Position numbers and translations under genes: made by a program. 64,000 nucleotides of DNA, taken from NCBI RefSeq assembly GCF_030272615.1, contig NC_081413.1, positions 558,969,945-559,033,944 of the forward strand, read 5' to 3'. The notes beneath the pieces were generated by a model. It did not search any database, was not told the DNA's origin, and saw only the letters and a program-made list of their open reading frames with translations. The DNA is from Cryptomeria japonica (lineage: Eukaryota > Streptophyta > Pinopsida > Cupressales > Cupressaceae). Shown here piece by piece: positions 47,999 to 59,867 of the stretch; within the stretch, counting starts at the first letter, position 1; each line of letters starts with the position of its first letter.

Positions 47999-48483
47999 TC
48001 CTTCTACATGCAAAACATTATGTGTTTTTAAAGTACTCAAAGAACTTTACCACAAATCTAAACTAATGATTAGCCACAAAATTTCACTGCACCACCATTC
48101 CAATTGGTAAAAGTGAGGAACCACTAGTCATCTGATTTGAGAAACCACAGTCTATGATCCAAAGATTATGTCTTTTAGCATGCAAAGCAATCTAGACAAT
48201 CATGGACTTTCCTTCTTTCTTCTTCCACATTTTCTCTACTTCTTTCTTGAAACTTTAAGGACCATTCAAGAACTTGCTCCCATTCTATCTCTATTATGAA
48301 AAACTCATGTTACATTTTGTTGCAATGTGACCAATATTTAGACATTTATAGAATATCATATTGAAATCTTTCAAATAATCAAAAGAATTTCTACTAACAA
48401 GGTTAGTTCTCCTTCTTGATATAACTCTATAATCAATTTCTCTATGACCAAAATAATTGCAGAAGTTACAATAACCATAAAAA
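47999..48483 (-). pseudogene. H0 protease and last gag knuckles
   Basis: Protease text LWIIDCGFSNQMT (about 48136-48172) keeps the Asp but has Cys for Ser in the DSG triplet. Upstream are two knuckles: CNFCNYFGHREIDY (last Cys lost) and FYKCLNIGHIATKC (first Cys lost). D inserted just in front of the first one. Confidence 0.75.
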
Positions 48484-49620
48484 TGATGAATACTAAGGGG
48501 GGGGGGAGGGGGTGAATTAGTATACCCAAAAACTTAAACAATAAACTCTTAAGCAGTTTAACTGCAAACCGGTGTAACAGATTAAACAATAAATTGGTTA
48601 AAACATAAACAAGCCAAATAGCAAATAAAGCATTCACCCACAAAAGCACAATCACCATAACACAAGATGTTTTGACGTGGAAACCCAAATGGGAAAAAAC
48701 CATGGTGAGTAAAACTCACAAGTCAACTATCTGTAGAATAGTAACTAGATTTTTTAAGGCCTTACAATGTTCTTCACCAGAACAAATCCTGTTAGGAATC
48801 CATATCTCTGTTAGGAGATAAGTCTTGCTAAAGACTACCATGTTAGAGGATTTTCAATCCACAACTGTGAACCACCTTGTTAGAGGATTTACAATAGGCT
48901 TGGCTGGGACTACCTGGTTAAGGGTTTCAAACTTGTCGAAGATATTAGTAGTCAACAAGTGAATGATCTAGACAGTAGCACAAAATGCTTGATTAGATCC
49001 TTAACAGCTCCATGTTAATGCATTCCACTATTACTTCAGCCTTCTATATTTTGCACTCTCTATCTCTATTGTGAGATACCTTTTCTCGCATAGACCTAAT
49101 CTTCTTCTCCAACGTTCACACACAAAAACTTCTTTAAAACCCTAGACATGATGTCCTCATATAGGAACCTGACTTCATGTCGGTCCAATAAGATTAGACT
49201 AAAATTTCCTAGGTACAATGCATCTAGACACATTTGGTAACACGAGACAGAAACACCGCCAAAGTGTCAGTGGATGATAACTCATCACACATTACAATTA
49301 TATCAGTTGAATACAATATACTGATTATCGGTTGACAAATGAAGACTGGAAAATTGGGACATAGTGTTCCGATCAAAAGATTAACTACTGCTTGGGGTCT
49401 TCATTCCACTTGAGATCTTCATACCGCTTGGGGTCTTCGGTCATGCTGTGACTGGTAAGCATCTTCTGCAAAACACTGATAGTCTTCAACAAACAAAGAC
49501 TATACATATAATGACATACAATACCGGTTGGAACAACTATCGGTTGAGAATAACTCATACATCAAATAAGTGTGTGTCCATCAATGACAGTCACAACTAA
49601 TCATCATCAAAATACCAACA
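48484..49620 (-). repeat. 3' LTR of D
   Basis: On the minus strand it begins TGTTGGTATTTTG and ends AGTATTCATCA. It holds a G-run with GGTGAATTAGTA near U5 and a TATA-like CCTATATGAGG at 49159-49166. Confidence 0.92.
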
Positions 49621-49634
49621 ATCTCCCCCTTTGG
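49621..49634 (-). other. Polypurine tract of D
   Basis: The minus strand reads CCAAAGGGGGAGAT directly before the LTR start TGTTGG. A second purine run (AAGGGGGAGTA) lies near 49800. Confidence 0.85.
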
Positions 49635-49799
49635 CATTGATGGCAACACTTAGGAAAATTTTGACATCTAAGTGCTTACCAGACAAAAGAAAGATGCCAT
49701 AATCAAAATTACTCCCCCTAAGCATATATAGTACTCCCCTTGCAAAAATTACAAGTATGTGCATGCAATTTTAATACTCGCCAAAATTTTAATATACAC

Positions 49800-52700
49800 T
49801 ACTCCCCCTTTGCCAACAATGACAAAGTAATGCAAAATATTCCCTTTTTGTATAATATAAAAACATACTGTATGTTCATGTGACAATAAAGAGTAAAACT
49901 TCTCAAAAAGAGATTTAAAGTTTTGCATAACATTCTTCATGTCTGAAGACCACGACTCAAGAAGTGAGGCAACAATTTCACTCTTGGTCTTCATCTGGAA
50001 GGATAATTCTTCCATTGCATCGATGGTACTCATCTCCTATGTCACAGTAATAGCCTCCAAGTTCAGGAAGCACTTCTGAAGAACCTGCAATTTTTGCAAC
50101 AGGAGCAATTGGAGCTCCTACAGATCTCAAGTCCAATTGCAGATCTCTGAGTCAAGCTTTGCAATTTGATGTTGGTGAGTATGAGCAGTTAGTCCATATA
50201 CTGTGATTAGATCACAGGGCAGTGTGAAGTTACCGATATATTTCTGTAACTTTGATTGGAGTTGAGTCTTCTGTTTCAGAGCATCTTCACAAAATAGGTG
50301 AGGTTGGTAGATTTTACTCAAGAGTAGGTTACCTTCACCCATAGCTGAACTTATATCACCTTTTTGCTTAAGTAGTTGTGCCCTGTCTTCATCAATTTGC
50401 TTTACTAAGGCAACTTTGAGTGGCTTTTCATGATTTTTCTTTGCAGTGGCCTGGGAAACATCTTCCAAACATTGTACCTGATCATCCACTACTGTGCAAA
50501 GAAGTTTGAGCTTGGCCAGCAAGGAATTGGTACTGGGGAGGTTAGTACCGGGGATTAGATTAGAAAGGGTGTCAACAAGAAACTGAATGACATCATGTTC
50601 TTTATTTTTCCTTAGTTCTTCCAATCTCTCCTGCGCTAGTTGAATGCTCCATAGTAGCTCAGTCTCATCAACAGATTGAGTTAGACAGGCAAGAGTCAAA
50701 TAGGTGGGACCGGTGGGATCAACCTTCTTGGCTTGATCTCTGGTTGCCTTAGGAGTCTATCCTCCTTCCTTTTCCTTGATCTCCGCTTGTCTTTTCTCCT
50801 CCTCTTCTTCTTTTTCTTGGGCTACCTTGGCGGCCTTCACTTTCTCCTCTTCTTTCTTTCTCTTTTCTTCTTCCTTCTTCTTCTCTTCTTCCTTCCTCTT
50901 GTCTTTTTCCTTCTTCTTCTCTTCTTCCTTATTCTTCTCTTCTTCCTTCCTCTTCTCCTCTTGTCTTTCTTTCTCCGCTTGCTCTTTCTCTTGTTTTTCT
51001 TTCTCCGCTTTCTCTTTTTCTTGTTTCTCTTTCTCCGCTTTCTCTTTTTCTTGTTTCTCTTTCTCCTCTTTCCCATCCTTTTCTTTCTCCATTCTCTCCT
51101 TTTCAGCTTTTTCTACATCTAGGGTGATATCCTCAATATCCAGTGCATCAACATCAATGGGATCATTTTGTTATGCTATTCTTTCACGCAGACTGTCAAA
51201 GACTTCATTTGGATTGGCTATGGATAGGTCAGGCTCTTGCTCAGCCAGTCGATTAGCTTCAGAGACTTTTTGAATGTTGACAGTTGCCTTAACCTATAGA
51301 TGGGTGTCTTTTTCCACTTCAGAAGTTTTAACTCTGAGTAGATTAAGTCTTCTTCTTCGCATGAAGAAAATGCCTTTGTACTTGTCAATAATTTCAAACA
51401 ATTCAGAATTAGAGGCATCTAAAAAAAAACTTTCTCCTCGATGTCTTGCTCCTTTTCAATGGCAATGCACCATTTGTTGTCCAAAGAATCATACATAGAT
51501 TTAGAAGTAACTGACTTAATATCGGAAGGTGACCGATCATTAATACATAAATATTTAATAAGTTCTTGTTCAACATCCTCCTTTTCACTATCATTGAAAT
51601 CATCAAAATATTCTTTTAAATCATCAAGAACTTTTCTTCTAATATTCTTTATGGTCCTTTGAAAATGTGTCATAGGTTTGTAAGAGGAAATATCTAAAGT
51701 TACCGATGCAGAGGTTGCTGGTACATTACTGGTTGACTTCGTCTTCTTGCTTGATTGCCTTGTCTTTTTTATTTCTACCTCCAGTTTAGTGCCTTCTGAA
51801 TCTAGTGAGTTATTCTTGGTTTTCCTCTTCCTTTCGAATACCTTAGGTGGAATAGCCTCCGGTTTCTTTTTAGCTGGTGACCTCTTGGTCACTTTAGGAC
51901 TGGCAACATATGTAATCGGTGTCGATGTCAATGGTACTGCTTTATTCTTTTTATGCTTTGGTACCTCAATAGGTTTGATCCTCTCTAAGTAAGTACTAGT
52001 CCTCTTCTTCTTGGGATCTAGTGGTGAAGCAAGTAGGGTAGAGGCATACCCTTTCAGTATATCATTTACCACTTCATACCCCATAGGCTCAACTACATCT
52101 TCTCTGGGTTCGACCGCTTCCATTATGTAGTGATCTGTTTTGATTGTAAAACAAATGTCATTTTCATATTTCTTAACTAGATCACTAGATATTCTCATTC
52201 TCTGGTTCATCTTTAGTCTGAACTCATCAAAATACCTGTTTAGAGTCTCTGGATATGTAGTTCCTACTACTTACAGACTCTCCTTTATTTGTCTGGAAAC
52301 TGGTAGGTCAGTTGACCATTGAACATCACCGACTCCAGGAAAATATCCTTGAAAATAGAAAAATAAACCGACAAGCAGTTGACCAAACTTAAACCTCAGG
52401 GTTTTGTCCAATTTGATTGACTTCAGGTTATCTATGAGTTGTTTTTGCATGTAGGTACATAAGTCACATTCTGCATTCTCCTTGATCATCCTATAAGCGA
52501 CATGCACCTCAACTGTAGGAACATAATTCATTATGCTAGCATAGAATATTCTATACCCGATTATCATGCATGAATATTTCACCAAGTCATCTTTAATGGT
52601 GTTAACATACATTGCCCGTTGGTCACTCACAAAACCGGTGAGCTCTGTCACTTTGGTTTTGGTGATCTTTCGAAGAACGGGGACTTCCCCAACATTACAG

Positions 52701-53093
52701 GAAACTGGTCATGACATGAATTGCCTCTGATGTAATATCATGAGTTCGCTCAAGGTACATCTCATCACCATGAATCCTACCAAGGATAATCCTGATGTGT
52801 TCTTCTGTAAATTCTTTGAGAATGTATACTGCATTGTGTAATTTCCTCTTCTCTATTATGTTGTATTCAGGTTTAATATTCTTATCGTCTCCATAGAATA
52901 AACTCAGCTGGGAGTGAATCACTAGGGACCCTAGGTCTTCTAGTTTGCAATCAATATATCCTGAAACATCGCCTTCGACAATGACTTTGGCGGGAATTTG
53001 AGATAGGGCATTATATTTCATCTTCTTTTTAAGAAACTGAGGTGCATCCTCAGGTTCAGTAGAACTAGAAAGTATTTTAGATGCAAAGGCCAT
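49800..53093 (-). pseudogene. ORF2 of D: conserved protein of unknown function
   Basis: About 1,090 codons from MAFASKIL (53093). Blocks in order: CKLEDLGSLVIHSQLSLF; LERTHDITSEAIHVMT; IGYRIFYASIMNYVPTVEVH; FFYFQGYFPGVGDVQW; LVKKYENDICFTI with AVEPR and PMGYE; a basic stretch (51700-52000); YFDDFNDSEKEDVEQEL with KSMYDSLDNKWCIAI; FEIIDKYKGIFFMRRRRL; an extreme Lys/Glu coiled coil (50757-51092); and a Leu/Gln-rich helical C-terminus (50127-50699). All main N-terminal blocks align with B. Defects: a frameshift near 52710, an in-frame stop near 52271, a frameshift in an A-run at 51420-51429, and stops near 51297, 51172 and 50757. The function is not known to me. Confidence 0.78.
50780..51090 (-). 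repeat. Purine-strand tract coding for a Lys/Glu coiled coil
   Basis: About 310 bases are almost pure pyrimidine on the plus strand, built from short units that code for KEKQEKEKAE-type repeats on the minus strand. The plus-strand frames over it (50733-51273, poly Phe/Leu/Ser) are shadows. B has no such expansion at this place. Confidence 0.8.
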
Positions 53094-53739
53094 ATCTAAA
53101 AGATTCCAAATGACAAGAATGTTTCAATGAGAAATACCTTCACACTCCGAACTAGGGTTTGCCAATGTCGAGCACAACACACTTCTTCGGAAGCTTGATT
53201 ACCACTTTGACTTCCACACTAATAGCTTGAAGTGGCTGCAAGATCTTGTGCAAGATTCCTTTCTGAATTGTTTTGAATGCAAGATAAATCGCTTTGGTTG
53301 CGTTTCTCAAGCTTAGAAAAATTCTTCTTTGAAAATAGGTAAGTAAAAATGATGACAAAAGTCACTTTTAAATGCTCTCACCTACCATAATAAATGCATC
53401 ACCATTAGAGCTCAAACACTAATTTTAACTTTTACCGCTTCATTTCTTCCTTCGGTTGACAGGTAACAAATATCGATAAAGGTACTTTACCGATATACTC
53501 TGGGGGTTCGAAACATTTTACAGATATGTTCCCCCTAAGATTTTCGAAGCTCAGTTTGCCGGTTCAAGGATTTCCACATTGGGTGCAGAAATTGGTAGAT
53601 CTTGTGGCTTCTCTTCAGATTTCTTTTTCCAAGTTTTATCCATATCCGCCTGAATGGTTTCAACATCAATCTTCCCTTCTGGGTTGATCGGTATGTCTCC
53701 TGATGGATTCTTTCTCAGTTTTCATGCTCTGGCAGTGTG
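53094..53739 (-). other. Spacer between ORF1 and ORF2 of D
   Basis: About 0.65 kb without recognisable coding sequence, like the spacer of B. A GGGGGAACATA run near 53530 is the only purine-rich tract. Nothing of pol is seen. Confidence 0.6.
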
Positions 53740-54849
53740 TCTCAGTTTGTTGCAATGATAGCATACCATTCCAAGTGTTCTCCATGGTTCGGTGTTCACA
53801 TTTCCATTCTTCCTTTTGCATGTTGCAGCAGTGTGACCACTACCACGACAGATAAATCAAGTTGATCTCCAACTGTTTGCCACTTCATAACCATTTGACC
53901 GGTGGTCATAGGTTCCATACCAGTTTGGGTTCTGATTCATAGGAAGTTTCGAGACAACTCCTTTAGAGCTTGGTGGATAAATTCCAGAGTTGTTCATAAC
54001 CGACTTGCACTCAAAAGATCTATGCCCAAACTTGTTGCATGCATAATAGTGACCATTAAATCTACCAGATCTAGCCACATTGTTTTGAAAGTAAGGAAAG
54101 TTATTGTAAGCCTTGCTCCTACATACATTGGTAGTATGTCCTTCTTTAAGACAGGTAAAACAAATAGGTTTAAACTTTTGCTTACCTTTACTCCTGTTGT
54201 TGTTCTTAGGTGCCGATTGCTTCTTTAGTGCATCACTCTTGGTTCCAGAGGTCTCACCTTCCTCATATCCAGAGAAACCAAGTCCAGTGGTATCCTTTGA
54301 TGGCTTTATCGACTCCAGTTTTTGTTCTAACTTAGCAACACTCCGGTTGAATTTAGCAAGTATCTCCTTTATCTCAGCAAGTTTCTTGGAAAGAGCATCA
54401 TTGGTCTCCATCAAGGTTTCATTTTGAGAAATAGCTGCATTCAATTCATCTTGTATTTCTTCTTTCTCTTCTTTACCATCTTGTAGATAGGTGGTAATGG
54501 TACCGATTTCTTGTTTCAACTTAGAGATCTCATGCTCCTTGTCCTTTACCAAATCTTCATCTTTTCTTTTGTTTTCTAGCTCCTGACTCATCTTGATAGT
54601 CAGTCCTTCCAACTCCCTCCTTAGGTTAGTTTTGGATTCATTTAGTTTTTCCACTTCTTCGACTAGGGCCTCCATGTCTACTTCATCAGAAGAGCTGTTT
54701 TTAGTAAATTCCATCAATTGCTCAGCAAGTTCTCTTCTCTTGGCTAAAGAGGCTTTATACTTGATTTTGAGTTCATCATAGGCTCTCTCAGACTCAATAA
54801 GATGGTGAGTGAGTTCCCTCATGCTGTATTCCCCCATATCTCCTTCCAA
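53740..54849 (-). pseudogene. ORF1 of D: capsid-less Gag (coiled coil and zinc knuckles)
   Basis: It starts at MEGDMGEYSMRELTHHL (54849), 20 bases after the PBS. Residues 15-200 form a long charged coiled coil. A DTTGLGFSGYEEGE linker and a basic stretch precede the knuckles: CFTCLKEGHTTNVC (intact), YYACNKFGHRSFEC (first Cys lost), a partial one (CRGSGHTAATC, near 53825-53860) and CYHCNKLRHTARA followed by a stop in place of the last Cys (near 53727). The first 330 residues are one open frame. No capsid domain. It matches ORF1 of B in plan. Confidence 0.8.
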
Positions 54850-54869
54850 AAGGTTAGACTTATAGAAAG

Positions 54870-54887
54870 GTAGGCTTTGATACCAAT
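54870..54887 (-). other. Primer-binding site of D
   Basis: The minus strand reads ATTGGTATCAAAGCCTA right after the LTR end, a tRNA-Met-type site. Confidence 0.85.
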
Positions 54888-56029
54888 TGATGAATACTAA
54901 CAGGGGGGGTGAATTAGTATACCCAAAAACTTAAACAAACTCTTAAGTAGTTTAACTGTAGACTGGTGTAGCAGATTAAACAATAAACTGGTTAAAATAT
55001 AAACAAGCCAAATAGCAAATAAAGCATTCACCCATAGAAGCACAATCACCATAACACAAGATGTTTTGACGAGGAAACCCAAATGGGAAAAAACCACGAT
55101 GAGTAAAACTCACAAGTCAACTATCTACAAAATAGTAACTAGACCGGTTAAGGTCAGACCGGTTAAGGCCTTACAACATTCTTCACCAGAATAGATCTTG
55201 TTAGGAATCCAAATCTCTGTTAGGAGATAAGTCTTGCTAAAGACTACCTTGTTAGAGGATTTCAGATCCACAACTATGAACCACCTTGTTAGAGGATTTA
55301 CAATAGGCTTGGCCAGGCCTACCTGTTTAAGGGTTTTAGAATTGTTGAAGATATTAGTAATCAACAAGTGAATGATCTAGATAGTAGCACAAAATGCTTG
55401 ATTAGATCCTTGACAACTCCCTGTCAATGCATTCCAACGTTACTTCAGTCTTCTATATTTTGCACTCTCTATCTCTGTTGTGAGATACCTTTTCTCACAT
55501 AGACCTAATCTTCTTCTCCAACGTTTGCACACAACAACTTCTTTAAAACCCTAGACATGATGTCCTCATATAGGAACCTGATTTCATATCGGTCCAATAA
55601 GATTAGACTACAATTTCCTAGGTACAGTGCATCTAGACACATTTGGTAACATGACATAGAAACACTACCAAAGTGTCGGTGGATGATAACTTGTCACACA
55701 TTACAATTATACTGGTTTAATACAATATACCGATTACCAGTTGACAAATGAAGATTGGAAAATTGAAACATAGTGTTCCGATCAAAAGATTAACTACCAC
55801 TCAGGGTCTTCGTTCTGCTTGAGATCTTCATACCGCTTGGGGTCTTCAGTCATGCTGTGACCAGTAAACATCTTTTGCAAAACACTGATAGTCTTCAACA
55901 AACAAAGACTATACATATAATGACATACAATACCGGTTGGAATAACTACAAGTTAAGAATAACTCATACATCAAATAAGTGTGTGTCCATAAATGACAAT
56001 CACAACTAATCATCATCAAAATACCAACA
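54888..56029 (-). repeat. 5' LTR of D
   Basis: This is the partner of 48484-49620. The TATA-like CCTATATGAGG is at 55568-55575. It is followed by AAAAA, the right copy of the target duplication, and then H0 gag. Confidence 0.92.
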
Positions 56030-56034
56030 AAAAA

Positions 56035-57600
56035 TAGGAATAAAACATATTCATTACCACTCATCTTGTAGGAGGGTGTCATTGTGGATACCTTTTATGC
56101 ATTTGGACTTTAGCAAACCCATCATTATTATCCTTCATATTGAAACAATTACTTGTACTAGAACTTTGACCTTTGTTAAAACCCAAACCAGACTTGTTTT
56201 TGTTTAACCTTTGATTGGCTAACAATGCATCCAACATATTAGATCTCTCCTCAAATTTTTTTCTTTTTTGTTAGACACACTTTTCAATTGTCTAAGTTCA
56301 AGTCTTAAGGCTACTACTTTACTTTTTAACTCGAAAAATTCTTCAAATTTTAACACAAGGTCAGATTTGATTACCTCTTCTCTTCTCTTGCCCACTTCAA
56401 TTTCAAATTTCAAATTGACAATCATTTGATTACCTTCTTCAAGGTCCTTCATAAATGCTTCATTTTCCTTTAATGCAAAAGTCTTTTCTCCTTCTTCAAT
56501 CTTCTAATTTCATCTAAGGTAAATAACAATTCACCTTCAAGATTTATCTCTCCTCCTTCAACATCATACAAAACTTCATCACCTTGATCTGTAGTGATTG
56601 ACCCAACCACCATGAATAATATCTCACATTTCAACATCAGACTCATATGCATTGTTGTCTTCTCAATTTGTGTTGTCTTATTTTCTGATATACAACCTTT
56701 TCTTGTTCTTTGAATAATTTATTTGTTTGTAATGAAATTGAATTTTGTTTTTCTTCTTGAAGCCTTCTTCATCATTTTTATCATTTTTTGCACAAGGACA
56801 CTTAGCAGCAAAGACCCCAATCTTCCCACATTTGAAGTATTTAAAGGTAGCGTCCCTTTATACTTGCCAAAACCCTTTTTGAGTTTTCTAACAACATTTG
56901 CAAGTTCTTAGTCAATATCACAATCTGACTCAAAACTTATTTCCTTTGTTTTCTTTGTTGCTTTAAATGTAGCTTCTCTTTTAGAAGTATCTTCACCAAC
57001 CATCCTCATCTCGTATGCTATGGATATGCCATGTAGATCAAACATAGTGATTTTATCAAGATCTTTGGCTTCTTCAATTTAATAGCTATTGGAATCACAT
57101 CTTGAAGGCCATGGTCTTAACACCTTCTGAACAACAATGAAATCTTTTATATCTTCTCAAAGAGCTTTAATCACATTAACAATCTCATCAACCCTAAGAA
57201 TATAGTCATCAATTCGCTCTTCCTCTTTCGTCTTTAAGCCTTCAAACTTGGCCTTGTATGTTTGTAACTTTACTTCCTTCATTTTTGCACCATCTTCATA
57301 AATGCTCTTCAGTTTGTCCCAAATTTATTTAGTAGTTTGACAATGCATCACTTTAACAAACTTGTTATTAGATAAACCACAAAGAATTGAATTCTTTGCC
57401 TTTTCATTGTTTTCAATTTCTCTCTTTTTAGTAGGATTGGCTAGAGGATTTGTAGGGAGTACATAACCATTTACAACAAACATTCATACATCAAATCCCA
57501 AATATGACAAATAACTCTCCATTCTCATACTCCAAAAAGTATAATTAGTACCATCAAATAAAGGGGCTTTATTTGAGGAGGATCCTTCTTGACAAGCCAT
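56035..57600 (-). pseudogene. H0 gag
   Basis: It starts at ATG 57598-57600 with APLFDGTNYTFWSMRMESYLS, the copia Gag opening. Further landmarks are FVKVMHCQTTK, IWDKLKSIYEDGAKM, RIDDYILRVDEIVNVI and KKGFGKYKGTLPF. A knuckle is ruined (FKCGKIGVFAAKC, His to Val, first Cys lost). A coiled coil (56219-56452, FEIEVGKRREEVIKSDL) follows. More than ten stops. It ends at D and continues at 48483. Confidence 0.85.
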
Positions 57601-57649
57601 GTGTTCTTATCCAAAATTTACTTAAGTTGATTAATCCTTTTCAGGCACA

Positions 57650-57665
57650 AGGCTTTGATACCAAT
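57650..57665 (-). other. Primer-binding site of H0
   Basis: The minus strand reads AATTGGTATCAAAGCC next to the LTR, a tRNA-Met-type site shared with A and D. Confidence 0.85.
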
Positions 57666-59867
57666 TGTAGATCACAATTATTCTACTGATAGGATTGTTG
57701 GGGGGGGGGGGGTGGTGAATCAATATAAGATATGAATTCTATATTCTTAAATAATTAAATTATTTTTGATGAACTTTAACAAAACAAGAAACTAAAACTC
57801 AAATGCGTACAACCACATATAGAGCCAATACACATAAAATATGTGGAACACCCAGAATGGGTGAAAAACCACAACAAGAAGTGTTGCTAGGATCTACTAT
57901 CCTAATCCCACCTCATAGAAATAACATGCACAAAATTGAAGGGCACCAACCTTCACCAAACTCCTTGTTTAAGACCACCAACTCTTATAATCACAAACTT
58001 CTCAATCTGAGCATCAACTCAACATCCTTGAGGCACTAACCATAAGGATGTTACAAATAAAATAATATATCACTAATTTCAAAGCTGAAACATTGCACTT
58101 TATATCATTAGGATGTTACAAATAAAGTAATCTAAAAATGACTTAAAACCTAAAACTTTTCACTTTTACACCATTATAATACCATCACCCTTCAAATATT
58201 TTGGTCAGTTTTATGATTCACAATATTAGTAATTTGTAACCAAATTTTCACAATTCATGCACTATCTACAACCTTTAGGATTCTTGTTCACAAACTTAGA
58301 AAAAATTCATCAATCAAATTACAACATGCTGCATCTTATTCATACTTTGAAACACGATATTGTTTAAATCTCAATATCTCACATCACAAGTTGATTGTAT
58401 ACGCTCAACACTTTGTAATTTTTCCTGATTAAATGCATGCTTATAACACTCTATAATCTACCATTGTTAAATGCATACTTACAACACTTTATAATCTACA
58501 CACTTGCAACATTCTCATAATGAGTGCCCTCTTCTTTCTAGCCACAATAAACATGTTTATATTCTTCTTAGTTGTAGAGATACTTTACTATAGTGAGTAT
58601 ATAATAAAACTTCTTAACATATTCAACATTTTCTATGATGTCTCTATAATAATTTTCTTATAGCAAGCCAAGAGTTAGAGGCAATGGAAAGCACAATAAC
58701 AAGAGAGACAAAGATAGACAAGAACAATTTGTATTCTCATCAAGATCCAAAATACCTAACTGATATAATTGGATCAACCAACTAGATTACATACAATGTA
58801 AATGAGCTTTCTTATAAAGGCAAGGCCATAGAAAAAAGAGAGCACACAATAATGACATGTGGCTCAATGAGATATAAGGGTAGGTAGGGTAGGTAGGAGA
58901 AACAATAGGTAATTCCACCTTTGGTGGAATTTCTCCTACAACCATATTCCCTAGATGTGCAATTCCCTAAGTGTCTCATATGCAAACTACAATGAATGAA
59001 TTATCTTAAGTCAACTTAAGTAAAGTATAATTATGAGACATAATTTACACCAATAGTCTCTACTACTTAACTTTCCAATTGATACACATACACACATTTA
59101 TAATGGTACCTTATTCTTCTTGAAATGGCTATCAGTTGAGTAGTTGAAGGATGGTTTTAAGAACTATTCAAGTGCTTATCAATTATTAACTAACTTAACC
59201 ATACAAACCAATAACTAATAGTCTCCTATATCAACGAAAGGGAATACATGACAATCTTGTTTAGTAGCAATCAAAACAAAAACATAGTTTGTAGTTTGAA
59301 GATAACAATGATTAGTTGGAAAGATCTAACCAACCAAAAACATTTTCAACTAATTACAACAAACCTTGCAATTATAACTTATTTATAATTGCATAACCAA
59401 ATACATAACCCGATAACTAGAATCAAGGTTCACACAATGCAATCTTGATAAAGTTCGATCTGTGAATAGTTAATACTAACATGGCATCTCTTATCCATGC
59501 ATTTGTTCTGAAAACATTCCTCCAAATTAGAAAAGATCAAAGGAAATGAGAAACATTCTACTCAAGTCACATTGAATGATAGCAATAAATGATCTTCTAT
59601 GCAAATCACTATGTGTCAATATCTATATACTACTTCTAATCGATCCATTCTTCTAGAAATAATTAAGTTGTAGATTGATCAATTCAAAACTTAAAATATA
59701 TTTCTATCTTCTATCATAAAAAATATACACTTTCCTAGATTACATGTGGTCTCCATGGTGCACATTACATAACTTCTACATTTGGTAATGTGTTTATCTC
59801 GTTTGACAAAAAAAATGTTTGATAACTGCATATCTCATTTTGACATAAATGACAAATTTGTCTAACA
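57666..59867 (-). repeat. 5' LTR of H0 (2,202 bp including a 409-bp insert)
   Basis: On the minus strand it runs from TGTTAGACAAATTTG to TGATCTACA. A 14-base G-run followed by TGGTGAATCAATA (57698-57725) is its version of the shared U5 motif. It matches 1-1488 from about 57967 onward. The flank ACTAC (59868-59872) should be repeated outside the left edge of the window. Confidence 0.85.
58647..59055 (-). mobile_element. 409-bp insertion in the H0 5' LTR
   Basis: It is absent from the other LTR copy and flanked by GTCTCTA on both sides (58640-58646 and 59056-59062). The minus strand carries CTTTATAAGAAAGC (a TATA-like box, about 58811-58822) and an ATTCCACC-GGTGGAAT inverted repeat near 58911-58931. 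It could be a small solo LTR or a miniature element. Terminal TG/CA or inverted ends are not clear. Confidence 0.65.

Larger units (their letters stand above)
48484..56029 (-). mobile_element. D: two-ORF non-autonomous LTR element
   Basis: The element is 7,546 bp with LTRs of 1,137 and 1,142 bp. AAAAA lies outside both ends (48479-48483 and 56030-56034), and H0 gag continues across. It has a tRNA-Met PBS (54870-54887), a PPT (49621-49634), ORF1 53740-54849 and ORF2 49800-53093. There are no pol motifs. Its LTRs are unrelated in general text to those of B, yet gene plan and proteins correspond. LTR difference is roughly 6% in the stretch compared. Confidence 0.87.

Noticed and set aside
50733-51273. 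129- and 165-aa plus-strand ORFs rich in Phe, Leu and Ser
   Set aside because: They are the antisense shadow of the Lys/Glu repeat of ORF2 of D, and their composition is forced by the pyrimidine strand.
19100-52300. Stop codons at almost the same place in ORF2 of B and D (after HQINDFIN and RQIKESL)
   Set aside because: They look like a conserved end, but they fall one codon apart, differ in type, and homologous text continues in frame after both, so independent decay is more likely.
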